The notes under the pieces: model-generated
Told to the model about the DNA's origin: nothing
The model's database searches: none
Seen by the model: the letters and a program-made list of their open reading frames with translations, nothing else
Assembly (NCBI RefSeq): GCF_018128905.1
Contig: NZ_CP063808.1
Span: 4,154,001 to 4,218,000 of the forward strand
Direction of reading: 5' to 3'
DNA from: Streptomyces sp. A2-16
GTDB lineage: Bacteria; Actinomycetota; Actinomycetes; Streptomycetales; Streptomycetaceae
Length of the DNA: 64,000 nt
Translations under genes and position numbers: made by a program
Shown: positions 18,059 through 26,259 of the stretch, piece after piece
How the letters are laid out: each line of letters starts with the position of its first letter
Numbering within the stretch: position 1 is the stretch's first letter

Positions 18059-18181
18059 TGAATGACTCCTCAGGGGTGAGACGCAGGCCGCGGTTACAGC
18101 CCGCAGGTATTGCGGCATAGGTGTTGGTTTCTGGACGGCTTCCGCGCCACCGGCTTCCGTGCAGCGTCGCGGGTCTCGTGC

Positions 18182-19204
18182 TCACTGCGGTACGACGTAG
18201 GGGAACTGGTCGTTCTGCTGGGCCTTGGTGGTGGCCGGCGAGAGGCCGCTGGGCACAGGCATGTTGGTGACCAGGGACATCATCACCTCGGGTGCGTTGT
18301 CCGCGCGGGTCCGGCCGTTGCGGGCGGCGAAGCCGAAGGAGGCGGGGGTGCCGATCACATAGGGGAGGACGTCCGGAAGCAGCTGTGCGGCGACACTCTG
18401 CCCGTAACCCGCGGGGTCGGCCGAGGTACCGGTGGCCGCGATCATGGTGGCGATCTGATCGGCGATTGCCCGGCCGTCGGCGGCGATGTCCTGGGACGGG
18501 TGGCGGGTATTGGCGGGGTTCGAGAAATCTGTGTCGTCGGGCCAGAAGATCGGCCACATCATCGGGTAGCCGGCCCGGTTGATCTGCCGCCAGCCCCCGG
18601 CGTCGGTGGCCAGCTTGGTAGCGCACCACACTCCGGTACGGGCCCCGGGCCGCAATCGGTCATGCGTGTGGGGGACTTCGAGGACGATCGCCTCCACCGT
18701 CGTACCGGCGAAGGAGTTCTGTGCCTCCTGGAGGTTCCAGGACGACAGGTCCACCGCGGTGCCCTTCCTTACGGCGCCGTTGACGGCGGCAAGCAAGGAC
18801 AGGTCGACGTAGAAGGCTTCCTGGACCCGCCCGGCCCAGGCGCGGATGCCGCCTGCTTCGGCCATCTCGCCGGTCCGGCCTTCCAGCACCAACTCGCCGT
18901 CGGCGTCGTCACCTTGGGCGTTCCCATCGGTCAGGGAGTGCAGGCGCAGCGGCTGCCGACCGTTCGGGTCGGGTTCGCCGAAGGAAAACCGGAAGGTCAG
19001 CGTCTCCTGGTCGGCGCCGTCGAAATGCATCTTGATCTCGTAGCGTGCCTCGTGATGGAAGCCCGGCTCGGCGTATACCCCGGTGATGTTGGAGTTCACG
19101 TCCATGACGAACACCGTGCTGTCCTCGCCGGGGAAGACGTAGAGGTCGTCGATGAACAGCTGGCCGTTCTGCGCCGCCAGCGGGGTGTCGAGGTGATGAG
19201 ACAT
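18182..19204 (-). CDS. DUF4331-family protein
   Basis: A 340-residue protein with the DUF4331 signature at its very start (SHHLDTPLAAQNGQLFIDDL) and DVNSNITG soon after. It has no signal peptide or membrane helix. The family function is unknown; members are often described beside oxidative-stress or carbon-metabolism genes. The gap upstream (19205-19436) is 232 bases and holds nothing I recognise. Confidence 0.8.
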   Translation of the reverse strand: MSHHLDTPLAAQNGQLFIDDLYVFPGEDSTVFVMDVNSNITGVYAEPGFHHEARYEIKMHFDGADQETLTFRFSFGEPDPNGRQPLRLHSLTDGNAQGDDADGELVLEGRTGEMAEAGGIRAWAGRVQEAFYVDLSLLAAVNGAVRKGTAVDLSSWNLQEAQNSFAGTTVEAIVLEVPHTHDRLRPGARTGVWCATKLATDAGGWRQINRAGYPMMWPIFWPDDTDFSNPANTRHPSQDIAADGRAIADQIATMIAATGTSADPAGYGQSVAAQLLPDVLPYVIGTPASFGFAARNGRTRADNAPEVMMSLVTNMPVPSGLSPATTKAQQNDQFPYVVPQ

Positions 19205-19436
19205 GACGGATCCCTTCTCGTCGCGATTTGCGTTGTATGGAGTCCGGTTGCGCCGGACGACTGCGAGGCGTGGAGCGCGTGCCGGACTTCAGGTCAGCAG
19301 ACGCCGACGGGCCTTTTGGGCAGCCCGCAACACAGGCTCTGGGTAGGTGGTATTCGTCGGTACGATTCCGGCCGACCGCCGTTCGATGATCTGCTGTCGC
19401 ATGCTCCGGCACGGACAGCGAATGGTGACCGGTTGG

Positions 19437-20354
19437 CTACGCGGTTGCCCCGGGGTCGATGGTGGCGGCATCTGCAGCGGCCGTGTTTGCGCTGTCGGCG
19501 CTGCTGTCGTGCCTGGATGAGGCCGACCAGCTCGACAGGAGTGCCAGCGCCCCGGCGGAGGGCGAGTGGGCCTCGACGGTGTGCGTCCCGAATGTCAGGT
19601 CGGGGTCGCCAACCGGTGTCATCGCCTCGTAGCCGAGTTCCAGGTCACCGACGAGGGGGTGGTGGTACCGCTTGCTGCCGTAGTCGCGCCGGTACACGTC
19701 GTGGTCGGCCCACCAGCGACGAAAGTCTCGGTCACGCACGGCCAGGTCGCCGACGAGGTCGGTGAGTTTTGGATCATGGGGGTGGGTGCCGGCGTATCGG
19801 CGCAGTTCGGCGACCACCGAGCGCGCGGTGGCTTCCCAGTCGTCGTACAGGTCGCGGGCCGCATCGACGGTGAACAGATAGCGGACCATGTTCCGCTGCT
19901 CCGGGGGCAGGAGGTCCAGTCCCGCGTAGAACGCGCCTCCGAGATCGTTGATGGCGATGAGGTCGTGGCGCGGTCCGAGGACCAGTGCCGGAACGTCGGT
20001 GACCGAATCCAGAGCCCGGCGCAGCCCAGGCCGCAGGCGCACGGAAGCCGTGCGAGGCCGTCTGGACCCCTGGGGACTGGCAAGGGCGTGGAGGTGGTCC
20101 CGTTCGGCCGCATCCAGCTGCAGCACCCGGGCGATGGCGTCGAGCACCGATACGGACGCGCTCTTTCTGCGGCCTCGTTCCAGCCGCTCGTAGTACTCGG
20201 CGCTGACACCGGCGAGCAGGGCGACTTCCTCGCGGCGCAGCCCCGGTACCCGGCGGATGCCCACCGACGGCGGCAGCCCGACATCCTGCGGCGAAATGCG
20301 GGCGCGGCGGGTGCGCAGGAAAGCCCCCAGTCCGTCGGCGGCAGGTTCGTTCAT
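19437..20354 (-). CDS. XRE-type helix-turn-helix regulator with MmyB-like ligand domain
   Basis: A 305-residue regulator. The N-terminal helix-turn-helix (LRREEVALLAGVSAEYYERLE, about residues 38-58) is followed by the MmyB-like domain (LGPRHDLIAINDLGGAFY to DLELGYEAM, about 120-260). The start is ATG 20354; an open frame continues upstream to 20489 but crosses the promoter region. The C-terminal ~40 residues are Ala/Ser-rich. It is divergent from an aldo-keto reductase gene, a common arrangement in Streptomyces in which the regulator controls the reductase. Confidence 0.87.
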   Translation of the reverse strand: MNEPAADGLGAFLRTRRARISPQDVGLPPSVGIRRVPGLRREEVALLAGVSAEYYERLERGRRKSASVSVLDAIARVLQLDAAERDHLHALASPQGSRRPRTASVRLRPGLRRALDSVTDVPALVLGPRHDLIAINDLGGAFYAGLDLLPPEQRNMVRYLFTVDAARDLYDDWEATARSVVAELRRYAGTHPHDPKLTDLVGDLAVRDRDFRRWWADHDVYRRDYGSKRYHHPLVGDLELGYEAMTPVGDPDLTFGTHTVEAHSPSAGALALLSSWSASSRHDSSADSANTAAADAATIDPGATA

Positions 20355-20385
20355 GCATCCCAGGTTAACGACCCTGGTAGACGCT

Positions 20386-20412
20386 TGAGGGGGGTCAGTT
20401 TGTCCCCCCTCA
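20386..20412. promoter_or_regulatory. Inverted repeat TGAGGGGGG-N9-CCCCCCTCA between regulator and reductase
   Basis: Perfect 9-base arms separated by 9 bases (20386-20394 and 20404-20412) lie in the 149-base divergent promoter region. The spacing of centres fits a dimeric regulator, and the HTH gene next to it is the obvious candidate. A hairpin in the mRNA leader is the alternative. Confidence 0.5.
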
Positions 20413-20503
20413 GGCCGTGGCGGGCCACAGCTGTGCGTTCCGCCCGAGGCAACTGCAGTGTTCTCTCGGAAAGGGGGTCCCAGCAGCAACCTACGGAGTG
20501 ATC

Positions 20504-21517
20504 ATGGAACAGCGCACTTTGGGCGGATCGGGCATCGTGGTGAGCGACATCGCGTTCGGAGCGATGAACTTCGGCTTCCCCGGTGGCCCGAGCGACGACC
20601 AGGCGGTGGCCATGGTCCACCGGGCCCTGGACGCCGGAGTCAACCTGATCGACACCGCGGACGTCTACAGCCGGGGCGAATCCGAACGGGTCGTGGGTCT
20701 GGCCATCGCCGGGCGGCGCGACGAGGTCATTCTGGCCACGAAGTTCGGCCTGCCGATGGGCGAGCACCCCAACCAGGCCGGCGGGTCGGCGCGCTGGGTC
20801 AGGCGCGCTGTCGAGGACAGTCTGCGGCGCCTCGGCACCGACTACATCGACCTCTACCAGATGCACCGGCCGGACTACCGGACAGATCCGGAGGAGACTC
20901 TCAGCGTCCTGACGGACCTGGTGCGGGAGGGGAAGATCCGTGCCATCGGCTCCTCCACCTTTCCTGCGGAGCTGATCGTTGCGTCCCAGTGGGCCGCCGC
21001 GCGCAGCGCGAGTCGGCGCTTCGTCAGCGAGCAGCCCCGCTACTCCATCTTCAACCGCCGCCCGGAGACACACGTGTTCCCCACCCTGCAGTCATTCGGG
21101 ATGGGCGCGCTCACCTACGCACCACTGGCCAGCGGCTGGCTGGCCGGCCGCACCGATCCGACAGGCGGGCAGCGTGCGGAGATGGAGAAGCACGCCTTCG
21201 ATCTCGCCAGCCCCGCCAATCAGGCCAAGGTGCTTGCCGCACGTCAGTTGCGTGAACTCGCCGACGCTATGGGCGTACCGATGACGCACCTGGCGCTGGG
21301 CTTCGTCCGGTCCCACCCGGCGGTCAGCGCCGTACTGATCGGGCCGCGTACGCTCGAACAGCTCGACGACCTGCTCGCCGGCGCCGACGTCGTCCTCGAC
21401 GAAGCGGTTCTGGACCGCATCGACGAAATCGTGGAACCCGGCACCGATCTCAACCCCGCCGACAACTTCGACGCCACCATCCCGGCCCTCGCCGACAAGC
21501 GGCTGCGTCGGCGCTGA
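20504..21517 (+). CDS. Aldo/keto reductase
   Basis: A 337-residue NADPH-dependent aldo/keto reductase. The catalytic tetrad is visible: D50 and Y55 in DTADVYS, K80 in ATKFG, H121 in QMHRPD. C-terminal cofactor residues lie in VLIGPRTLEQL (about residue 275). The start is ATG 20504. It is divergent from an HTH regulator that probably controls it. Substrate unknown; YajO/YhdN-like members act on small aldehydes and ketones. Confidence 0.9.
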   Translation: MEQRTLGGSGIVVSDIAFGAMNFGFPGGPSDDQAVAMVHRALDAGVNLIDTADVYSRGESERVVGLAIAGRRDEVILATKFGLPMGEHPNQAGGSARWVRRAVEDSLRRLGTDYIDLYQMHRPDYRTDPEETLSVLTDLVREGKIRAIGSSTFPAELIVASQWAAARSASRRFVSEQPRYSIFNRRPETHVFPTLQSFGMGALTYAPLASGWLAGRTDPTGGQRAEMEKHAFDLASPANQAKVLAARQLRELADAMGVPMTHLALGFVRSHPAVSAVLIGPRTLEQLDDLLAGADVVLDEAVLDRIDEIVEPGTDLNPADNFDATIPALADKRLRRR

Positions 21518-21529
21518 CCCACCCCGTGG

Positions 21530-21552
21530 GCGCGGCAGAACGCCTGCCGCGC
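21530..21552. terminator. 9-bp stem hairpin between convergent genes
   Basis: GCGCGGCAG (21530-21538) pairs with CTGCCGCGC (21544-21552) over a 5-base loop, 13 bases after the aldo/keto reductase stop. It may also serve the TetR gene converging from the right. Confidence 0.65.
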
Positions 21553-21710
21553 GCACGGCACAAGGGCAGGCACCTGCACGGCAGTTCGAGGCATGACCGC
21601 TCCCGCACGCCGACCGGACAATCGTCGCCGTCGCCTGCTGCAATGGCTGACAGCGTTGAGCAGGCCATGCCCCCTGAGCCAGGTGGACGCTGCCCGTCGA
21701 TGACGATGCA

Positions 21711-22382
21711 TCACTTCCGCCCGCCATCGGGACTCAACAGGTACAGCTGGCACATACTGATCAGTTCTCGGAGCAGTCGCTCCTCGGAGATTTCGTGCTG
21801 CAGGCCCGTTTCGGAGCCGAACATCACCTGCCACATAGCGGTGCTGAACACCGTCCGAAAGATCACGGGCACGGCGGTCGCCGGGTCGGAGCAGGAAAGT
21901 TCGTGGGCCCGGGCCACCAGCAGGGAGGTGAACAGTTCCTCGGCCAGTGCGCTGGTGGCGTTGCCGCGTTCACGCAAGGACGCGTCGGTTGCCGCACGCA
22001 GAATCAGCGGCCCCATGACCGTCCTGTGCCGGGCCAGCTGTTCCGCCAGCGCAACCACCGCCACGGCAATCAGATCCGCCACGGGAATCTGCTCCGCACG
22101 CTCCAGGCGGGCGAAGGCGCCACGCAGGTCCTTGTCCACGGCGTCCAGAACATCGTGCTGGACGGCGCGCACCAGACCGCCCTTGTCCGTGAAGCGTTCG
22201 TAGACCGATCCCACCGACACGCCGGCAGTTGCCGCCACCTTCGAGATCACCAGCCCGTCCCACCCGGTTTCGCCCAGCACCTGCCCTGCGGCGTCCAAGA
22301 TCTTGCGCTGCGTGACGCGGCTGCGTTCCTGCTGGGGTTCACGCTGCTCGGGCTGTTCCATCTGCTGCCCGCGTCCTCTCAT
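21711..22382 (-). CDS. TetR-family transcriptional regulator
   Basis: A 223-residue TetR repressor with its DNA-binding domain at about residues 20-68 (VISKVAATAGVSVGSVYERF) and a long C-terminal ligand domain. GGAG five bases before ATG 22382 sets the start; GTG 22388 is an alternative. A near-perfect 28-base palindrome lies 17 bases upstream, between this gene and the divergent alpha/beta hydrolase, and is almost certainly its operator. It therefore probably represses both itself and the hydrolase. Confidence 0.88.
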   Translation of the reverse strand: MRGRGQQMEQPEQREPQQERSRVTQRKILDAAGQVLGETGWDGLVISKVAATAGVSVGSVYERFTDKGGLVRAVQHDVLDAVDKDLRGAFARLERAEQIPVADLIAVAVVALAEQLARHRTVMGPLILRAATDASLRERGNATSALAEELFTSLLVARAHELSCSDPATAVPVIFRTVFSTAMWQVMFGSETGLQHEISEERLLRELISMCQLYLLSPDGGRK

Positions 22383-22398
22383 AGCCACTCCGTTACTT

Positions 22399-22426
22399 TA
22401 ACTGAACCTGAACTCAGGTTCAGTTA
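22399..22426. promoter_or_regulatory. TetR operator: 13-bp arms around a 2-base centre
   Basis: TAACTGAACCTGA (22399-22411), then AC, then its exact reverse complement (22414-22426). The whole site lies in the 108-base gap between a TetR gene and an alpha/beta hydrolase gene. It is about 64 bases before the hydrolase start and 17 before the regulator start, so one dimeric protein could block both promoters. Confidence 0.85.
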
Positions 22427-22490
22427 TGGTGGAAGGATCCACTGATCCACTGGCGGGCCAGTGTGCCCGCCCTCGCGCCAGGAGCATGCG

Positions 22491-23363
22491 ATGGCCTTCA
22501 TGCCCGTTACTTTTGCCTCCGACAGCCTGCAACTGGCGGCTGATCTCTACCTGCCCGACAGCACCAGCACGCCCGTACCGGCGGTGGTGATGGCCGCCGG
22601 TTTCGGCGGGGTCAAGGAAATGCTCATGCCCCCCTACGCGGCAGCCCTGAACGAAGCCGGCATCGCTGTCCTGGTCTTCGACTACGCATGCTTTGGGAGC
22701 AGCGAGGGTGAGCCCCGCCAGCACATGGATCTGGACGCCCAGCAGCGTGCCTACCGTCATGCGCTCGACTACCTCACCGGCCGACCCGATATCGACCGCA
22801 GCCGCCTCGGAGTCTTCGGCACCAGCATGTCCGGCGGCCACGCCCTCGCCCTCGCGGCTTCCGACACGCGGGTACGCTCCGTCGTCGCCCTGATCCCCTT
22901 CACCGGCTTCGACTCCTCCGGACTGGACCCCAGCGTCCTCGACATGTTCGAGGACGCCGCCCGCCGCCAGGCAGCGGGTGAGCAGCCCGCCATGATCGCC
23001 ACTACGGGCAAACCCGGTGAGGTTGCCGCGATGACCAGTGACGGCGCCTGGGAGTGGATGGAACGGATGACCGCCGACGCCCCCACCTACCGCAACGAGG
23101 TCACCCTCGCCTCGCTGTGGAACCTCGCCAACTACCATCCGGCAGACAACCTCGACTTCATCGCCTGCCCCGTCCACGCTGTCCTTGCGACGGACGACGC
23201 CATCACCCCGGCGCCCGCAGCGCGCCGCGCCCTCAGCCCTATCGGGCAGCTTGAGGTGGTCGAGATCCCGCAGACCCACTTCGAGCTTTTCACCGATCAT
23301 CTGCGCGAGACCATTGATCTCACCAGGCGCTGGTTCGCTCACGATCTTGAGACCGCCCTCTGA
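22491..23363 (+). CDS. Alpha/beta hydrolase, dienelactone-hydrolase/fermentation-respiration-switch type
   Basis: A 290-residue cytoplasmic alpha/beta hydrolase. The nucleophile is the Ser in GTSMSGG (about residue 113), the acid is probably in LATDDAITP (about 242) and the His is in QTHFELF (about 268). AGGAG six bases before ATG 22491 sets the start. It is divergent from a TetR gene with a shared operator, so it is likely induced by a small ligand related to its substrate. Relatives include FrsA-like and YqiA/XynC-type esterases; substrate unknown. Confidence 0.85.
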   Translation: MAFMPVTFASDSLQLAADLYLPDSTSTPVPAVVMAAGFGGVKEMLMPPYAAALNEAGIAVLVFDYACFGSSEGEPRQHMDLDAQQRAYRHALDYLTGRPDIDRSRLGVFGTSMSGGHALALAASDTRVRSVVALIPFTGFDSSGLDPSVLDMFEDAARRQAAGEQPAMIATTGKPGEVAAMTSDGAWEWMERMTADAPTYRNEVTLASLWNLANYHPADNLDFIACPVHAVLATDDAITPAPAARRALSPIGQLEVVEIPQTHFELFTDHLRETIDLTRRWFAHDLETAL

Positions 23364-23449
23364 CCCCACACCGTGCGACCCGTTGATCCGCGAGACGACA
23401 ACGGGCGACTGCCGGCCGCAGCATGCGCCGCGAGGGAGGACGATCCCTG

Positions 23450-23660
23450 TCGCCGAATGCGCACTGAATTCTCGACGGCGTCGTGGAAGGAGGTGATGGG
23501 CGCGCGAGTGGAGCAGGGCCGGCCGACTGCTCTGCTCGATGCCGTCGCGGTACAGGTACCGAATGTGCGCCAGCCGTTGGACGGTGCCCCGGGTCGAAGG
23601 GGTGGGACCTTGCAACTCCAGTTGGCGGTACGTTTGTTGTGATTCTGGCGACGTCGTCAC
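23450..23660 (-). pseudogene. Fragment of a gene encoding an 'FHDAVE' hypothetical protein
   Basis: On the minus strand, one frame reads QRLAHIRYLYRDGIEQSSRP and the next frame continues RAPITSFHDAVENSVRI. Together they resemble the N-terminal part of a widespread uncharacterised family (LY..aleQS..P...l..lsFHDavE). A one-base shift separates the halves and nothing of the rest of the protein remains. The identification is from memory and tentative. The surrounding bases 23364-23812 hold no other gene. Confidence 0.35.
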
Positions 23661-23812
23661 CACACTCGCGCACGTGGATCTCCCTCGCGACGTCCGGGCG
23701 TCCAGTAGCTCCCCGTCGTTGGCGACGGACGCTGCGACGGTTCGGCCGACCACACCATGTACACGGCACGGACAGTCTTGGCCACAGCAGGAATGCCCGT
23801 CCACGCCTCGCG

Positions 23813-24127
23813 TTAGTTCATGTCGGGCGGCGAGTTGTCGGGGACGTTGTCGGAGGAACCGGTGTCGCCGCCCACCATGCTTCCCTTCGCGTCGCACAGG
23901 ACGACCTGCTGAGTAATGCCACCGGCCACGGTGCCGTGGGTGCTGTTGGTGACCTTCACGAGGGCGCGACCGTCCAGAGCGACGGAGGCGTTGCTGTATC
24001 CCGGGCTCTCCACCCGGGCGACGTATCAGACTTGCGGCTCGTCGAAGAAGGTCCCGGTGTGGTTCCAGACCAGAAACCCGGCGACTGCGAAGGTCGCGGC
24101 GATGGACTGGCCAATGGTGCGTTTCAT
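23813..24127 (-). pseudogene. Small exported/anchored protein interrupted by a TGA codon
   Basis: From ATG 24127 the frame reads MKRTIGQSIAATFAVAGFLVW, an export signal or anchor, then to DEPQV. It meets a TGA (24026-24028, codon 34) and continues openly in the same frame as YVARVESPGYSNASVALDG through an Asp/Pro-rich tail to the stop at 23813. The continuation has good codon bias and no other disruption, so this looks like a recent nonsense mutation or a sequencing error. A GTG just after the stop (24013) could start a shortened cytoplasmic product, but that would lose the signal. Family not recognised. Confidence 0.6.
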
Positions 24128-24443
24128 CTGGTTCCGCTCAGTGTGTTACGTGTGGCCGGGATGCTTGCGCTGACCCCTTGGAGGGGCAAATAGATCTAGA
24201 TATGCAGTAGTTGGCGGACTACGAGGACTGACAGTGGCTCACGACGCCCCGTTGCCCAGGGCGGGACGCTTCCACGCGCCTCCCGAGGCTCCCATGACCG
24301 CTGCCATGTCGCAGCGCGTACGGGAGAGTGACAGCACTCTTGGAGACCTCGTTCTGCAGCTGGGACGCCCAGCCCTGTGGAGGATTCACAAGCGCTGGCA
24401 ACGGACGAATGGACAAGATCAAAACCCTGTCCATGAAGCGTGC
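24128..24443. other. 316-base stretch without a gene
   Basis: It lies between the start of the interrupted small gene and the end of the WYL regulator gene. The lower-GC motif TAGATCTAGATATGCAG (24191-24207) is unusual for this genome. I found no coding frame with normal codon bias; the short piece must hold the small gene's promoter. Confidence 0.35.
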
Positions 24444-25418
24444 TCAAGCGACCTTCGCGGCACGGGCGCACCGGGCCGAGAGTTCGGCGAACGCCGAGGC
24501 CAGTCGGGGTGGTCCCACGACCTCGATGTCGGTGTCGAAGCGGGCGACGGCGGCGGCGAGCCCGGTCCACGACCAGGAGCCGAGCGTGAGCCGGCAGTGG
24601 TGGGGGCCGAGTTCCTGGACGACTCCGTCCTCGGCGAAGGGGGCGACGTCGGCGGCCGGGAGGTGCAGGATGACCTCGCCCTCGCAGGGCCACCGTGCAC
24701 GGGTGCCGTCGTTGCCGCGGAACCGGCTGGTGACGAAGGCCGCGACGTCGCCGCCGGGGAGTTCACGCGGGGCGAAGCGGGGCCCGGTGGGTGTGCGGGG
24801 CCGGATGCGGTCGACGCGGAAGGTGCGCCAGTCCGCGCGGTCGAGGTCCCAGGCCACGAGGTACCAGCGGTGGCGCCAGGTCACCAGATGATGGGGCTGC
24901 ACACGGCGAGGGGCATCGGCCGAGGTGCCCGAACCCGGCATGTGGTCGAAGCGCAGTTCCTCACGGGCGTGGATGGCGCGGCTGACCTCCACCAGGACCT
25001 GACCGTCGGTCCGCGGGACCTCGTGGCCGGCGGGCGGCTGGACCGCGGTGACGCGCAGCAGGTCGATGCGGTGTCGCAGCCGGGGCGGCATGACCTGGCG
25101 AAGGGTGGCCAGCGCGCGTACGGCGTCGTCGGCGAGGGCGGTGCCCACGGTCCCGGTCTGCAGTGCGACCGCCAGGGCGATCGCCTGGTCGTCGTCGAAC
25201 AGCATGGGCGGCAGGTGGTTGCCGGCAGCCAGCCGGTAACCGCCCCCGGGCCCCTTGACGGTCGTGATCAGGTAGCCGAGCTCACGCAGGCGGTCGATGT
25301 CACGGCGCACGGTGCGCGAGGTGATGTCGAGACGCTCGGCGAGATCCCGGCCGGACCAGTCGCGGTGTGTCTGCAGCAGTGAGAGCAGCGAGAGCAGCCG
25401 GGAGGAGGTTTTCTGCAT
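24444..25418 (-). CDS. YafY/WYL-domain transcriptional regulator
   Basis: A 324-residue regulator: an N-terminal HTH_11/DeoR-like helix-turn-helix (LAERLDITSRTVRRDIDRLRE, residues ~27-47), a WYL domain (about 135-205, with HHLVTWRHRWYLVAWDLDR) and a WCX C-terminal domain. ATG 25418 (MQKTSSR) or ATG 25427 may be the start. It is divergent from a VOC-family gene 110 bases away, a recurrent pair in actinobacteria in which the regulator probably controls the VOC protein. Confidence 0.87.
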   Translation of the reverse strand: MQKTSSRLLSLLSLLQTHRDWSGRDLAERLDITSRTVRRDIDRLRELGYLITTVKGPGGGYRLAAGNHLPPMLFDDDQAIALAVALQTGTVGTALADDAVRALATLRQVMPPRLRHRIDLLRVTAVQPPAGHEVPRTDGQVLVEVSRAIHAREELRFDHMPGSGTSADAPRRVQPHHLVTWRHRWYLVAWDLDRADWRTFRVDRIRPRTPTGPRFAPRELPGGDVAAFVTSRFRGNDGTRARWPCEGEVILHLPAADVAPFAEDGVVQELGPHHCRLTLGSWSWTGLAAAVARFDTDIEVVGPPRLASAFAELSARCARAAKVA

Positions 25419-25528
25419 GCGCCCCATTCTCGTGGCAGTACAGGACACAACCTGTCCGCCACCTCGGCCAGGGTTGCCCATGAGCCGCCCACCAGGAGCG
25501 ACTCACCACCGAGGCGAGGAGCACGAAC

Positions 25529-25948
25529 ATGTCCGTCACGACCACCACCCACCTGAACTTCCGGGGCGACGCTCGCGAGGCGCTGGACTTCTACCGGTCC
25601 GTCTTCGGCGGACGGACCGTCGTGGTCACCTACAAGGACGCGGGAGCCGTGGGGAACGAGCGCGAAGCGGACTGGGTGATGTGGGGCGAGGTCGTCGGCG
25701 ACGACGGGTTCCACGTCATGGCCTACGACGTGCCCTCTCAACTGCCCTGGAATCTGGGGGAGAACGCGTTCTTCGTCTCCGTGCGAGGCGAGGACGCCGA
25801 GGAGATCAGCGCCCTGTGGGGCAGGCTCGCCGAGGGCTCGACCGTCGTACGGCCCCTGGAGAGCGCACCGTGGGCGCCGTTGTACGGCATGCTCACCGAC
25901 CGTTTCGGCGTCACCTGGGTCCTTGACGTCGCGGCCTCGTGGTCGTGA
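25529..25948 (+). CDS. VOC-superfamily (PhnB/glyoxalase-like) protein
   Basis: A 139-residue PhnB-like member of the vicinal oxygen chelate superfamily. It has the typical N-terminal LNFRGDAREALDFYRSVFG and a C-terminal GVTWVLDVA. The usual DxFGxxW metal/ligand region appears as DRFGVTW. Cytoplasmic. It is divergent from a WYL regulator and followed by a very strong terminator, so it forms a single-gene unit. Ligand or reaction unknown; PhnB itself has no proven enzymatic role. Confidence 0.85.
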   Translation: MSVTTTTHLNFRGDAREALDFYRSVFGGRTVVVTYKDAGAVGNEREADWVMWGEVVGDDGFHVMAYDVPSQLPWNLGENAFFVSVRGEDAEEISALWGRLAEGSTVVRPLESAPWAPLYGMLTDRFGVTWVLDVAASWS

Positions 25949-25976
25949 TTCCGCGGCGACACGCCACGGCGAACAC

Positions 25977-26017
25977 GTCAGGCCAAACCGGCACCGAGTG
26001 TGCCGGTTTGGCCTGAC
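25977..26017 (+). terminator. 18-bp perfect hairpin after the VOC gene
   Basis: Arms 25977-25994 and 26000-26017 are perfectly complementary with a 5-base loop CGAGT. It begins 28 bases after the stop codon and insulates the M4 protease gene downstream. Confidence 0.9.
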
Positions 26018-26259
26018 TGGCATGGTCAATTCAAGCCGTTGTCTTGATGCACTCATGACAACGACGTCCTCGCGGTGTCACTCTTCTCCCGGCATTCACA
26101 GTTCCCTCACAGATTCAGTACGCGAGACAGCCGCGTTCCCACCACCCCCCACCTCCTTCCACCCGCATGCCGTGCAGCGCTCCGGACCGGTGTACCCCGC
26201 CGATCCGTCTCGTCCACGGCCCCCACCACGGGCCGGCCGTCGTTTCGAAGGAGAACTCG

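Noticed and set aside
22398..23897. 499-codon minus-strand open frame
   Set aside because: It is antisense to the alpha/beta hydrolase gene, which has catalytic motifs and a ribosome site; the antisense product has none.
24026..24028. Selenocysteine reading of the TGA in the small interrupted gene
   Set aside because: No SECIS-like hairpin is seen after the codon and the residue is not in a redox motif.
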